A stretch of DNA of 64,000 bases. Source: Thelonectria olida. Its lineage: Eukaryota; Ascomycota; Sordariomycetes; Hypocreales; Nectriaceae. Position numbers and translations under genes: made by a program. Below, in pieces: positions 10,409-21,109 of the stretch. The stretch lies in assembly GCA_020736575.1 (NCBI GenBank), contig JAGPYM010000007.1, positions 620,001-684,000 on the forward strand, written 5' to 3'. Every line of letters begins with the position of its first letter. Within the stretch, counting starts at the first letter, position 1. The notes beneath the pieces are model-generated. The model saw nothing but the letters and a program-made list of their open reading frames with translations, was not told the origin of the DNA and did not search any database.

Positions 10409-12244
10409 CTATGAAGTGAAAGGCAGCAGACGTCTTCTAATCTCGCGTCCGAGCCGAGCCCTCTCAGCAGAAGCTCCTCCTCTCCCCTCAAGCACAGCCT
10501 TGTTCTCGGTAGCTCGCCTGGCCAAGAAAGGCAGACACTCTTTCAAGTCGCCGTAACTCATGGACTAGAATCATGACCGGGTCAGGAGGAATTGTAGAAA
10601 CCCACACTTGGCTAGTCACTCACCTTGACGACAAGCGGAAAGCCACCCTCGGTCGTGAGGGATCCCGTGATCCTGTTTGTAAGGTCGTCCTTCATTCCTG
10701 CGCACGAGTTAGAGCAATCCCAGATAGTCTCTCAATGACGACAACTTGCCATACAGTTGCGCAAAGGCGATGCTGCCGGCCACCTCGTTGGGCACCAGAA
10801 GCGTGCCATCTACAGTCTTGCGGCAAGCCAATCCATGCTTCTCCAGCAGCTGGATCCCGAGATCGATGCTGATCGAGTTATGCGTAGCGAAGACGGCGCC
10901 GAGCTTCGAGTGGCCCGACTCCCGCACTTGGTCGGCGACGGTAGAAAGCGTCTTCTCCATGCCGTAGTTAAAGCTCTTGTCCGTCTCGGCCTTGGTCGGC
11001 CAGACCGGACCTGGTCCCTGCCTGCCCTCCTTCTTCCACCTCTCAGCCTCGCTCACCATGTAGGCTCCCCTGATCTGCTTGAAGAGCAGCTTGTAGCCCT
11101 TTTCTTCGGCCCGCCGGAGCTGCTGGTCGAGCAGCTGCGGGTACCGGCGAAGGTACGCTTGGAATGAGGCAATGCAAGTAGCAGGCCCGCCGAGCGTGTT
11201 GTACTTTTGCATGAGCTCGTCAGTCAGGCAGTCGATCACAGGCTGGTACCACGACTGCTCAGCATCGATGACGATTCGCACCTTGTTGTCGCGAGCCTTG
11301 CTGGCAATGGCCTCAAGAACTGCTCGCAAACTGATCAATTGTTCGCGATCCGACTCGGTGACACTCTTGCCGCTCAATGCCGCCTCCCAGTCACCATCGT
11401 GGGGCAATCCTGGGTAGGGAACGTCCTTGTCAAGCCCTTTCTCCTCCCTTGCCTTCAGAATGGCATTGGACCCGTGGTGCAGGGCAACGGGATGGGGCAG
11501 CAAGCCAGTCACCTTGATTCGAACCCAAGACCTGTTGTCGCCTCCAGTGGCACTCGTGTCAGGGCAATACTTCTTGGCCAACTTTCCTTGGGCTTCAATG
11601 GAAGACAAGACGTGCTGCGTCTGCTCGAGGATCAACTGGGGGTCCTTGCTTGAGCCGTCCAACTCGGCCTCGATGTTATAGCCAAGAAGGGTGCCAATCT
11701 GCTCTTTGCGGAGAGCCTCGATCTTGGGAATGCAGTCTCCGGTTGTCTCTCCGCCCAGGAACTGATTGAAGAAAGTCCGCATGACAAATGCGTGCGTTAG
11801 GGAGGACAGGACAGGGATCTCAGAAACGATGTTGTAGAGAGCCTCGCTCATGTCTACCCAAGTCGGCGAGGAGCAGAATGCAAAGGCACTGTGAAAGCAC
11901 CGTCAGTCAAGAAGCAGGCCATTACTTCAACGAGTTCAAGCTTACGTCCAGCCAGAAAGAAGCTTCCCAAAAGGAACCGTCGACAACGCCTTCACATCTC
12001 GAGGATCGTCGGGATATGTCTCTCCATCTCTCTTCACTAACAGCAGTCCAATAATAGCGACAGTGGTACCTCCTGCGGCGTAGACAACCCTCCTGTCCTT
12101 GAACGCGACATGCCTCAGAATGGCCGAAGATGCCGCTGATGTCGACGTTGACGTTGATGAAGTTGATCGAATGGTGCGCTGGGCAATCGCACTCGGGAAT
12201 CGCCTCGCCGCCAGGCAAACTCGTTGTCTTGCCATGAACAACAT
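10409..12244 (-). CDS. prnD: Proline dehydrogenase (FAD-dependent, mitochondrial)
   Basis: Oxidises L-proline to P5C, passing electrons through FAD to the respiratory chain at the mitochondrial inner membrane. Exons 12244-11946, 11888-10750, 10697-10624 and 10564-10409 give 555 aa from the start at 12244. Starts at 12307 and 12235 are also open. The N-terminus is Arg/Ser rich (ARQRVCLAARRFPSAIAQR), as expected for a mitochondrial presequence, followed by a hydrophobic stretch (AAGGTTVAIIGLLLV). Barrel landmarks include IVIDAEQSWYQP, FQAYLRRYPQLL, the FAD/substrate region FKQIRGAYMVSEAERWKKEG and ATHNSISIDLGIQLLEK. The C-terminal exons supply YGDLKECLPFLARRA, the usual PRODH ending. Intron 2 (10749-10698) starts with GC (GCAAGT) instead of GT. 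Without splicing the protein would end prematurely after LYGK. Confidence 0.93.
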
Positions 12245-12854
12245 TTTGGCCAGTTGAAGATAAAGATATGGAATGATTGAATAAAGGTCAAGAATGAGAG
12301 CTGCCATGGTCTTTCTTTATATCTCGGCCCGGGAAGCTACCCAATTCTCACCGACTCGCTGAGCCAACGGCTTGGACAGGGGCTGTTTCTACCGACAGGC
12401 ATTCAAAGTTTTGCCATCCTCGCAGTACTTCTTCCCGGCATAGCTCCCATCTTCTTTACTTCAAGTGCGTGGCCATGCCCAAGGTGACGGAATGGAGCCT
12501 CACGCCCGCCCGCCTTCAAACCCCAAAGCTATCTGCTGCTGACATACCTTCACTCCTTGGAACCGCCGACAAGGAGTCCATTCTCCTCGACATTGCCACT
12601 CGGAAGCCTTCGAAAATACATCGCGGGGCTTGGCGTGGGGAATACCTCGGACCGAGAGCAGCCTCGTGGTAAAGACCAGAGTAGTTACGGAGTCGGGGTC
12701 AGTGAGCGGCAGCCTTTTCCTGCGGCGATGGCTCGGTATAGATATCGACGCAATGTAAAGGTTTCATCAAGTGTGTAATAGTAGAGCCTCACAGACAGAT
12801 AGTTACCTAGGTTGGTAGGTAGGTATGCATTAAACCCGAAGAACGTCCAGTCAA
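12245..12854. promoter_or_regulatory. Proline dehydrogenase upstream region
   Basis: This 610 bp stretch between the Zn2Cys6 regulator's stop and the proline dehydrogenase start holds no coding sequence I can support. WGATAR motifs occur at 12258-12263 and 12797-12802, and a short GGTAGGTAGGTA repeat near 12810. Confidence 0.3.
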
Positions 12855-15142
12855 CTACGGCTCAGCGTCACCATTCACTTCCACAGATAAGGGCTCCATC
12901 TCTGAAAAGAAGCTCGTGTCCAGCAAATTAGCTAGACTCTGCATGTGCAACATCTGCTCAGGCTCGCTTCCAAGATTAAACATGGCATCGTTGTCGTCCA
13001 CATTGCACTGAAGCCCGCCCATTCCACCCGCCAACACCTGAGCGGCTTCTAGTGCCGTCTCATCGATGTGCAAGTCACTTGCGTCCATGTGTGACTGCGG
13101 CAGATCAAATGTTGACAATGACCCCATCATCTCATGAGAGTTGGGCGGCCACTGTGGTGTCGCCGGTCCCAGAAGGTTAACCAGTGAGTCAAGATGTGCC
13201 GAGTGCAGGCTCACCGTGTCCTGTGGCGACTGCACTGCTTGGCCTACATGTCGAGCAACCTCTTGGATGAGGCTCACCGCCGTCCTCTGGAACGCCGGGC
13301 CAATGACTCCGTTGCAGGGAAGACAGAGCAGCAGACACAAGAAGAGCGCGGCATTCGGACCCAACAGGAGAGTAGAATCAGGAGCTCGTCTCAGGTCCTC
13401 GACAGGAAAAGCGAGCAAAGAACGCAGTGTCCCAAACCCGCCTTCAACGCTGCTGCTAAGTCCGGGTACATCTGGAGATAGAACCTCTTCTATGGCTGGG
13501 ATGCCAGGTAGATCAAGCCTGAATGTCGAGGGCGGCGACTGACCATTGGCACGAAGGGACGACGTCACCGACGCAATCAGTGCCTGTCGAAGGATTGCAG
13601 AGGCAACATTGAGCCGGACACTACTATCCCAGAGTCCCATAAGCGTTCTAAGATGGCTTTTACCAGGGTGCAGCAACCGACGATCCAGGGACACATCATC
13701 TGGGTGCAGTCTCCCTATCCCTCCAAAGTGAGTCTCCCACATCGACTTCCACCTACTCAGTTCCGAATCCATGAGCTCCAGGAGACACGGCAGCATGGCA
13801 GAGGACGCCTTGTGAACCATGACACGTAGCTTGGCTTGGATGCGCCTCAGGTCGGCGCTGCAGCAGGCGACAAAGTCCTGAGGCAATGCGTGCGGCATCT
13901 TCAGCCAGGTGTCGAGGTAACCGACGAAAGAAGGGTCCTCATCGCCAAGGCTTAGAGTGGCTCGTCTCATGAAGAACAGGCTCTGCTGCTTATCTTGGCG
14001 GAATAATGCCAGCCATGTACGCCTACGCCTTGCTGTTTGCCGTTTATCCCCGTGGCATTGGTCCAAGTCCAGGTCATGGAGAATGCGAAAGGCGTAGCCG
14101 CTATGAAGGTACGAGACGTCGTCATCTGCATCTTTCCAGCAGACCAACAAGTAGAATGCCTGCATGGTCTCGATCGATCTATCTCCTTGGGCGAATGTCT
14201 TGATGGCTAAGTTGCGCGCCAGGCTGCATAGTCGGCTCTGAAGAAAGGGATCCGTCGCCGGCACGAGGTTCCCATTGAGGTAGCTGGCAAACTTAGAGGA
14301 GCAGAAGAGAACTGTGGCAAAGAGAAGTCGGCTTCGCCGTCTGACATCGTCATGAGTGTCGAAGCAAGGGTCCAGGACATACTCCCACTTAGCATTCATC
14401 TCGAGCATAAAGTGTTGAAACAGAGCAACGGAAACCGTCTGAGTGAGTATACCGTCTTCGATTGGGTCCGAAATGGTCTGCCCAAGCGTCATGGAGGCAA
14501 GATAGCTGGGCATCTTGACCCAAGGGGTCGGCTGGCGGACATCGTCACCAGCATGTGTCCGACCGCCGACTTTGAGAGGACGTAGAAGCCACGATAGCTT
14601 TAACGACGGCACCGTTGACTGAGAGTGTTCAAAGGGCTGTTGCTGGTGGTTCTCAACGTTTGTCGACTCTTCGAGCCTGTCTCCTGATGTGATGAAGCTG
14701 AAAGGTGCGCCTCGCTTCCCCTTGAGAGTAGCCAAGGTAGCCACAATCCTCGCTCGGATCTCGGGAGTGATGAGGGGCTGTTGGCTATGGGCCAGGCGAC
14801 GGGGCTCGTAGCTGGCAGGAGTTGGCGGTTGGGGTGCCGCAGCATTGTCTCGGGCCGTTGACGGCGAAGGCGACGTCCGTCTCAGACGCCGGGAGTGCGG
14901 ATGAACCCTGATTCTGGCCCTCTTCGGTTGGGCAAAGACACAGTCGGTCTTGTTCGTAGTGCACCGGTCGCATCGGTCGGACCGTTGCGAGATCAGACAT
15001 CGGACCTTTGCAGCCCGGCACTTGAGACATGCCCTGATGAAGCACTGTTAGCGGGTGGAGAGGCCGTGCCGGACACGCGACCAACACAGACTCACACGGG
15101 TGCGCGATGTAGGCTGGACGGAGTGGTAGTTGACGGAGCCAT
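12855..15142 (-). CDS. Zn2Cys6 transcription factor beside the proline genes
   Basis: Nuclear regulator of 741 aa in two exons (15142-15096, 15033-12855). The zinc cluster only appears after removing the 62-nt intron. Its six cysteines are at residues 18, 21, 28, 37, 40 and 47, with the text ACLKCRAAKVRC followed by CDRC and a final Cys. A basic Arg-rich linker follows (RRLRRTSPSPS). The long second exon carries a fungal TF middle homology region (LFQHFMLEMNAKWEYVLDP, LLFATVLFCSSKFA, RRRTWLALFRQDKQQSLFF) and an acidic C-terminus. It is the last of four genes on the minus strand and diverges from a short-chain dehydrogenase, so it is the natural candidate regulator of the proline genes, analogous to PrnA/Put3. 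The MHR style also resembles protease regulators of the PrtT kind. Neither identity is proven by the sequence. Confidence 0.88.
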
Positions 15143-15457
15143 GGGAGACTCGAGGCTTGAGGCTCAAGACTCAAGACTGGGGAAGACGAGCGACGGGCCG
15201 ACGTGAGGCAAGCGCGACTGATGAATCTCGGCTTGAATCCGGGGCAAGAGGGGCACCGGCCGGAGGTTCCACTTTCAAATCTCGGGCCGAGACGCGAGTA
15301 CAGAGACTACCTATGTCGAGGAACAACTTTCTTGATCTCCGGAATGCATAAAGAACCCTTGCCAGTCTCGAGGAGAGGTCAGGCATTATCAATTATCTCT
15401 CACTAGTATTGGAACACACAGAACACCCATTCCACTCTCACTTACCACGCCATCAAC
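15143..15457. promoter_or_regulatory. Divergent promoter (TF / short-chain dehydrogenase)
   Basis: A 315 bp gap separates the divergent starts of the Zn2Cys6 gene and the dehydrogenase. Such compact divergent arrangements allow co-regulation. No operator can be named by eye. Confidence 0.45.
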
Positions 15458-16290
15458 ATGCCTGGTCGTCTTCAAGGAAAGATTGCCCTCATCTCTGGCT
15501 CTTCCCAGGGCTTCGGGCGGGGTATCCTCGAGACCTTCATCCGTGAGGGTGCCGTAGTGCTCGGTCTGGACCTCCAAGCCGAGGATGGTCCAGTCAAGGG
15601 CTACGCCGAGAAGCAAGCCTACCAGATCAAGGCCAACGTTGCTGAGGAGGCCAGCTGGCAGAAGGCTGTAAGTGGAGGTACCATTTGACTTGTACCACTT
15701 TCGACTTCTAACATGTATCCTACCTTCCTATCCAGCTCGAGACTTCAAAGACCCGCTTCGGAGCAGCTCCTTCTATCGTCGTCCACAACGCCGGCTGGTC
15801 ATACCCTAATAAGTCCGGTATCGACGTCACTCTCGAAGAGTTCAACCGCCTCTTTGACGTCAACGTCAAGAGTATCTACCTCGCCTCCAAGGTTCTCATT
15901 CCCGAGATGAAGAAGAACGGCCCTGGCTCGACCATCGTCATTTCCAGCGAGAACGCCATCCGACCTGGCGCCACCCAGACTTGGTACAACGCCACCAAGG
16001 CCGGTGTCTCGTCGGCCACTAAATCCATGGCCGTCGAGTTCGCCCGCGATCAGCTCCGGTTCAATACGATCTGCCCTACCTCGGGTAACACGCCTCTTCT
16101 GAACAAGTTTGCTGGCATTGCCGACGGCCCTGTCCCTGCTGAGATAATCAAGGCTAAGTGCGAGGCCATCCCTATCGGCCGTCTTGTCGAGCCCTCTGAT
16201 GTCGCCAATGTCGCTCTTTTCTTGGCTGAGCCTGCCAGCTCCATTATCAGCGGAATTGAGGTTCTCGTTGACGGAGCCCGCTGTGTTTAG
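15458..16290 (+). CDS. Short-chain dehydrogenase/reductase
   Basis: Classical NAD(P)-dependent oxidoreductase of 254 aa in two exons (15458-15667, 15736-16290). The cofactor loop at residues 13-20 is SGSSQGFG (G-x3-G-x-G). The structural NAG motif is present in VHNAGW. The catalytic tetrad is readable: Asn in FDVNVKS, Ser at about 141 (ISSENA), Tyr154 and Lys158 (YNATK). The C-terminal half ends with SSIISGIEVLVDGA, typical of 3-oxoacyl-ACP-reductase-like members. The substrate cannot be told. Given its head-to-head position with the regulator of the proline island it could act on a pathway intermediate, which is inference. Confidence 0.9.
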
Positions 16291-16818
16291 AGCCACATAT
16301 CCGGTCGAATAAAAGTTAAAGAAATACAATTCTCTGTGCTGAGGCGTTACTGAATCACGAGCAGCCGGGAGGTTAAATAAAGAGTATGAACCAGATATTA
16401 TCAAAGCAGCTCGAGCTGTCCTGTTGATAACAACAGAGCAAGAAGCCGAAAGATTCAGTAGTGAGCATTTATAGTCCTTAATTTGTTACCTCGACGATAC
16501 GTAAGCGCCAAGATCCAGTTACCACTCAATTGAGTATTGTTTGTTGTATTTCACTGTGAGAGAAATGTATTATGAAGATTCAAGCCTTAGACTTCGTTCA
16601 TCGGCACGTTTGTTAAAATGGGGGCAATAGGCCATAAAACTAGGTAGGCTGCTGGGCAAGCAATTTTAACTCAACAGCCAAGCATCATCAACTTCAAAAC
16701 ATCCGCATTGAATCCCACTTGTAGGCTACATACATCCCAGCCTCGCAAGACCGTAAAGTCAACATCTTCCAAAAAATGCAATGAAAAAGAAAAAAGGCAT
16801 CAGGGGCAAAAATGTAAA
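16291..16818. other. Intergenic, no gene seen
   Basis: AT-rich 3' flank of the dehydrogenase and upstream flank of the tRNA (which is transcribed leftwards, so this is its 3' side). It holds no coding or repeat signal I can support. Confidence 0.5.
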
Positions 16819-16916
16819 TGCGACGACCGGGAATCGAACCCGAGGCACAAGCAACTTCCGAATCAAATGATTCGTAAGCATGGGAAGCTCGTATGTTACC
16901 ACTACACCATCGACGC
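16819..16916 (-). tRNA. tRNA-Gly(CCC) with intron
   Basis: Read on the minus strand, the acceptor strand GCGTCGA is followed by a D-arm A-box (TGGTGTAGTGGTAACAT). The anticodon stem CGAGC pairs with GCTTG downstream, and the loop TTCCCA carries anticodon CCC. An intron of about 27 nt follows the base after the anticodon, the canonical place. The T-arm B-box is GGGTTCGATTCCC, and the 3' acceptor strand TCGTCGC plus discriminator A closes the molecule. One acceptor pair (4:69) is a T-T mismatch and the outer T-stem pair is G-T, so the gene may be slightly degenerate. The isotype rests on the CCC loop. Confidence 0.85.
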
Positions 16917-17199
16917 TGTTAGCAGCGAAGCCATGCTGAATCTGGAGTGGAGTCTCAAAGTTTAACACTATAAGGCTAAACTCTAAAGTGGAGTCTAGCG
17001 CGGCATCATGTGGGGTACCCCCAAGAGCTAGGACCTTGCTCAGAGCAACCCCTCCAACGACCAGACCTGTGACAGCTGCATCATCGTCGTGTTCAGTTTT
17101 GTATAATCGTCTCTCCCCAGTTCAGCAGCCAGATTCCCAGCGTCCCTTCTCCCCTCTTTTGACCCTAGATACCCGCCGGCCTCTCGCGACTCGCCCAGC

Positions 17200-18257
17200 A
17201 TGGCCAGCAAGGTCGAACGCATCGTCGCTCGACTGCAAAGCAAGATCACCGAAGGCGACTACTACGAAGCCCAGCAGCAAACCCGTGTCGCTGCATCGCG
17301 CTACATCAAGACGTCCAACTGGCCCGCCGCTATCGACATCCTCGCCAATGTAGCGCAATCCCTGCTCCGTGCCGGCCAAGGAGGCAGCGGCGGCGACCTC
17401 TGCATCATGCTCGTCGACGTCTACAACCAGGCAGAGCTTAAGCCCGACGGCACTTCCAAGGGCCGCCTGCTGACGTGCTTGCGACTGTTTAATCCCGAAG
17501 AGCATACGAGAAAGAAGTTTATAACGGATATGGTCGGGTGAGTAGTGCGGTTCTACTACAACAAGGTATGGAAGGGTTGGCACTGACGTAGGCTCGGGAC
17601 AGGTGGTCAGCAAAGTTTGGAGAATATCCCGCTGGAGACCCGGAACTTCATCATGTCGCAGGATCGCTTTACGCCGAAGAACACGACACATACGAGGCAG
17701 AGAGGCATCTAGTGTTGGGAACCAAGGATTCGCCCGAGGTATTGACTAAGATGGAATACACATGGTACAAGGAGGGCTCGCCTCATGAGGCAGGCTTATT
17801 CGCCGGTCGAGCCGTCTTGCCCTACCTCCTCATAGGAAACGTCCGCGCTGCCAACACTTGCTACCGTCTATTCACCAGCACATTGAGCGCCGACTTCCCC
17901 GGCTTGGGCGTCCAGGACGTGTCGGCCTCGAGTGGCGATATTCGCGTCTTCCCCAGCCTGCCTCTCCTCAACTTCCTCGGCTTCCTCCTCATGGCAGTGC
18001 AGCGCGCAGCTCCCGAGCTCTACAAGGGCCTCGTCTCCAAGTATGCGACGCAGATCAATGAGGCTGAAAACTGGGGCGATGCGCTCCAGATGATTGGCGA
18101 GATGTACTTTGGCATCACGCAGCCTCGCAAGAGCAACCCCTTGATGGACATGATGAGCGGCTTGTTTGGCGGAGCTGCTCCCCCTGCTGCGCCGCAACAG
18201 CAGCGAAGAACGGTTACGCGGGGCCTGGATGCCCCTGCACCAGAGGGACTGGATTAA
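17200..18257 (+). CDS. GET4: Get4, tail-anchored protein targeting factor
   Basis: Cytosolic adaptor of the GET pathway. With Get5 it bridges the Sgt2 chaperone, which hands over tail-anchored proteins, to the Get3 ATPase for delivery to the ER. Two exons (17200-17537, 17603-18257) give 330 aa, the family size. The helical-repeat (former DUF410) fold is recognisable from VERIVARLQSKITEGDYYEAQQQTRVAASRY, written in the order start to about residue 35, then PAAIDILANVAQSLLRAGQ. Later come HHVAGSLYAEE, the VLPYLLIGNVRAANTCYRLF block and the C-terminal FPSLPLLNFLGFLLMAVQR. A low-complexity Pro/Gln tail ends the protein. Its 3' end faces the next gene at 90 bp. Confidence 0.93.
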
Positions 18258-18347
18258 TTGACTGTCGTGCTGGTCGGGAGTTTGTATATCATAGTTGACC
18301 TTGGAGAAAAACATGGACAGCGGGCGTTGCATAGGTAGAATGCCGGG

Positions 18348-18931
18348 TTAACCGCGGGGCTGTTCTTCGGGTTCGAACATCCAGTTGTCCTCGGCAAGGG
18401 CTGCAACCTTTGCTCTGAGACTCGCCTTTACGGCGTCGAGCAGTTCTAAGACGGCTTATTAGTGACCAGTCAAGGCTCGATCAACTGGGCATGGGCAACA
18501 TACCTTCAGGCTGATCTGGAACACTACTATGATGAATTCTATGGTGTTTCACTGCCTCGGCCAATCTTTGTCGCTCCTCTGCGTGAAAAAAAGTAAGCCC
18601 CAATTCCAATCAACGCGCAAGACGGTCCCAGACGGGAAAAGTACGCACTCTCAGTCTCCTGACGATGAGCCATGGGCAGCTCATCGTCCTCGTCAAGAAT
18701 TGGCGTCGGCGGATCGCCAAGCTCGATCTCGCCATGCTTGTCGCGAACGACAATCTCAGACGTGTCGGAGAGCACGTCGACGTCGAGGTGCAGCGTCTCG
18801 GCCGACGCGGACGAGCTCGCGGTAGGTCGCCGGGTCAACTGGCTCTGAAAGAGGTTGCGACGGACGCTGCTCGTGGTGTTGCGAGTGCGCGTCACGCCGC
18901 CGTTCGTGCCTCCGCGGGTGCGTTCAGCCAT
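18348..18931 (-). CDS. Small conserved-looking protein, function unknown
   Basis: I do not recognise this gene. Three exons (18931-18649, 18578-18504, 18445-18348) join in phase to give 151 aa. The N-terminal half is basic and Ser/Thr/Arg rich (MAERTRGGTNGG, RNLFQSQL), the middle is acidic (PILDEDDELPMAH), and the C-terminal third is predicted helical (ERQRLAEAVKHH, ELLDAVKASLRAKVAALAEDNWMFEPE). No signal peptide or membrane span is seen. The start at 18931 is preferred over an upstream in-frame Met at 18964 because the residues after it are more protein-like. The consistent splice phases and helical C-terminus support a real gene. Confidence 0.6.
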
Positions 18932-19645
18932 GATTGCGAGAATGTGCAGGGAATTCACGAACAAACTGAAGGCAACTTATTCGTAGAGATATACTTGTGT
19001 TGTGTAGTAGAGTGCTGGCTGGAGGTGTGAGGTTGAAGTGGCTAATAATAAACGTGGGGTGGCATGCGTTGACATGAGTGGGGAGCTGACAGGGTCGTTG
19101 GCAGTTGCGCTATGGATGACGACCAGAGGCACCTAATACACAACCAATGCTGCAATGAATGGCGACCACGCTCTGGACTCTGTTTGATTGGGAAGTGCAT
19201 TGTTTTTGGTGAATGATCAAGCATGTTTTTCGATGCCATACAGCCCTTTAATCCATGCAACAACGAGCGGTTCTGTTATGAGGATTGTCTGTCGCGCTGC
19301 CTTCAGGATCGCATACCAACTTCTACGGATAACTTCACCAGTCCTCTCAATCTCGTTGTAAACTGAAAAGTACGGATGCCTTTGCCTGATAATGACGCTA
19401 AATAACAGTAACACTCTTTAATATCCCATTGTCTCCTCGAACAAGACCCTAAACAACCTAACAACACCGGAATCTGATAGTCATTGCTGAACAACTTGGC
19501 GGGGCCTTGGTGGCTCAGTTGACGCCTTAATTCCTTGACTTAGTCTGACCATATTGTACAAACGGCAATGTGACACGCATTGTACTACGCGACGAGTTGA
19601 GAAGCAACTCAGTGTCAATTTCCGCGTCGAACAACCTTATGGTGC
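18932..19645. other. Intergenic, no gene seen
   Basis: Promoter side of the small gene at 18348-18931 and 3' flank of VPS68. Short open frames only. Confidence 0.5.
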
Positions 19646-20361
19646 CTACAGAGAGAGGTTGTACGAGTACTCGTCCTCCATGTTTTGACTGACCCAGAGA
19701 ACAACGGAGCTGAGATGGGTTAGCCATGTGGTACGGACGATTGAGAGATGATGCGCTTCGGACGTACCTAAGACCAACCAAGGCATTGCTCACAACATTC
19801 TCAATACCCATGCCCAGAGCAGGCATAGCCACACTATTGACAACGAATTTGAGAACAAAGACAGTCACGCCTCCTGCCATGCCGCCGGCGAGCGCAGCAA
19901 ACCCCAGGAAGAGCACTACGCGAGCCTTCCACGCGACGCCAGATCCGCTATAGCTGAAAGAGTCGGCACTGAGGCGCTGCTTCTCGACCGAGTTGATGAT
20001 CAGCATGCCCAAGCTGGAGAAGATGAAGGGCAGCCAGTCAACAAAATTGACGTGGATGTCGGAACCATTTTTGGGGGATTTAGACCAGACGGCCGAGTCG
20101 AGCATGACGTAGAAGGCAATGGAGAACTGCGGGAGGGACAGGTTAGCAAGGTGCGCAAGGGCGAGGGGACACATTGCGACGCTGGGACGCTGGCGCTTTC
20201 GAACGAGGCACAGCTGGCTGGTCGATGGAAAACATCGCCCAGTATGAAATCTGAGGGTCAGCACGTACCAGACCACCGGCGCCGTAGATACCGGCGTTGC
20301 GAGCCCAGATGCTATTAAGCCACTCAGGGCGTCTGAACTTCCAGAGGCGCTCCTCTTCCAT
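19646..20361 (-). CDS. VPS68: Vps68 / TMEM50 family membrane protein
   Basis: Small endosomal/vacuolar membrane protein of the UPF0220 family. Yeast Vps68 partners Vps55 in late-endosome to vacuole transport. Three exons (20361-20269, 20126-19768, 19709-19646) give 171 aa, the family length. Family marks are RNAGIYGAGGL then FSIAFYVMLDSAVW across intron 1, NGSDIHVNFVDWLPFIFSSLGMLIINSVEK broken here into NGSDIHVNFVDWLP and LGMLIINSVEK, and the C-terminal SSVVLW and DEYSYNL. Four hydrophobic spans are visible. The last exon is only 64 nt; without it the reading would run into a non-homologous tail. Confidence 0.92.
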
Positions 20362-21109
20362 GGTGTCGGTTCGGGGTTTTGAATCGAATTATTCGGTCGC
20401 TAAGGGGGATTGGATAGAGTTGGCGATGTTCGAGGGCGAGAGAGGCGGAATGTGATATTAGAGGTTGTCGTCGAGCGAAGCAGGCGCCTGACGTAGGTAC
20501 GGATGTTGAGGGCAGCCCAGGCTCACGATGACGAGGCTGGTGGATGGATGAAGGACGAGTGGGGCGGCTTGGCACACAGTGGTGATCACGTGCGCGCTGT
20601 CACGCATTAGCTCAGCTCTGCCCCTGGAGCGAACACCAAGTCGACAACACCAATAGATTGAGCCCACATAGCTCAATCAGTTGAGCGTGAGATCCTCAGC
20701 CGCTCCCCTCTCATCTCCCTGAGTGGAATCTTCATTTATACTTGGAGTTTACGTGTGCCGGTTGTGATTTGGAAATATGTATTGATTGGCTGAAGCCAAA
20801 TGCAGAAGAAATATGTACCCAATCCATCAGAGGCTCCCATCCTCAGGTCCGCGAAAGCTCATTATATCGCGATCCAGATCCCACACAGGCGAGGGTTCTC
20901 TTTGCACCCCTTCCTGACACACTGACATTGGCGATGATTATAGTAAGAGTCTTTGACTCAGAACTAATCTGCCTGTGTTCCCTCGATGGATTTGCATCCA
21001 GAATTGGTACAACTCACCATTTGCAACCGGATATATCATTCTGTAGCGGCAAAGTTCTTGGAGAAATGCTGGAAGTAGGCTGGCATCGAATATGCACCTC
21101 GTGTGTCTG
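20362..21109. other. Intergenic, no gene seen
   Basis: Upstream of VPS68 and downstream of the DUF6594 gene. It holds no gene I can support. A tRNA-like A-box (20669-20687) without the rest of a tRNA lies here. Confidence 0.5.

Noticed and set aside
7480..15142. Possible secondary-metabolite cluster
   Set aside because: There is no polyketide synthase, NRPS, terpene cyclase or P450 in the window; the enzymes are those of proline metabolism.
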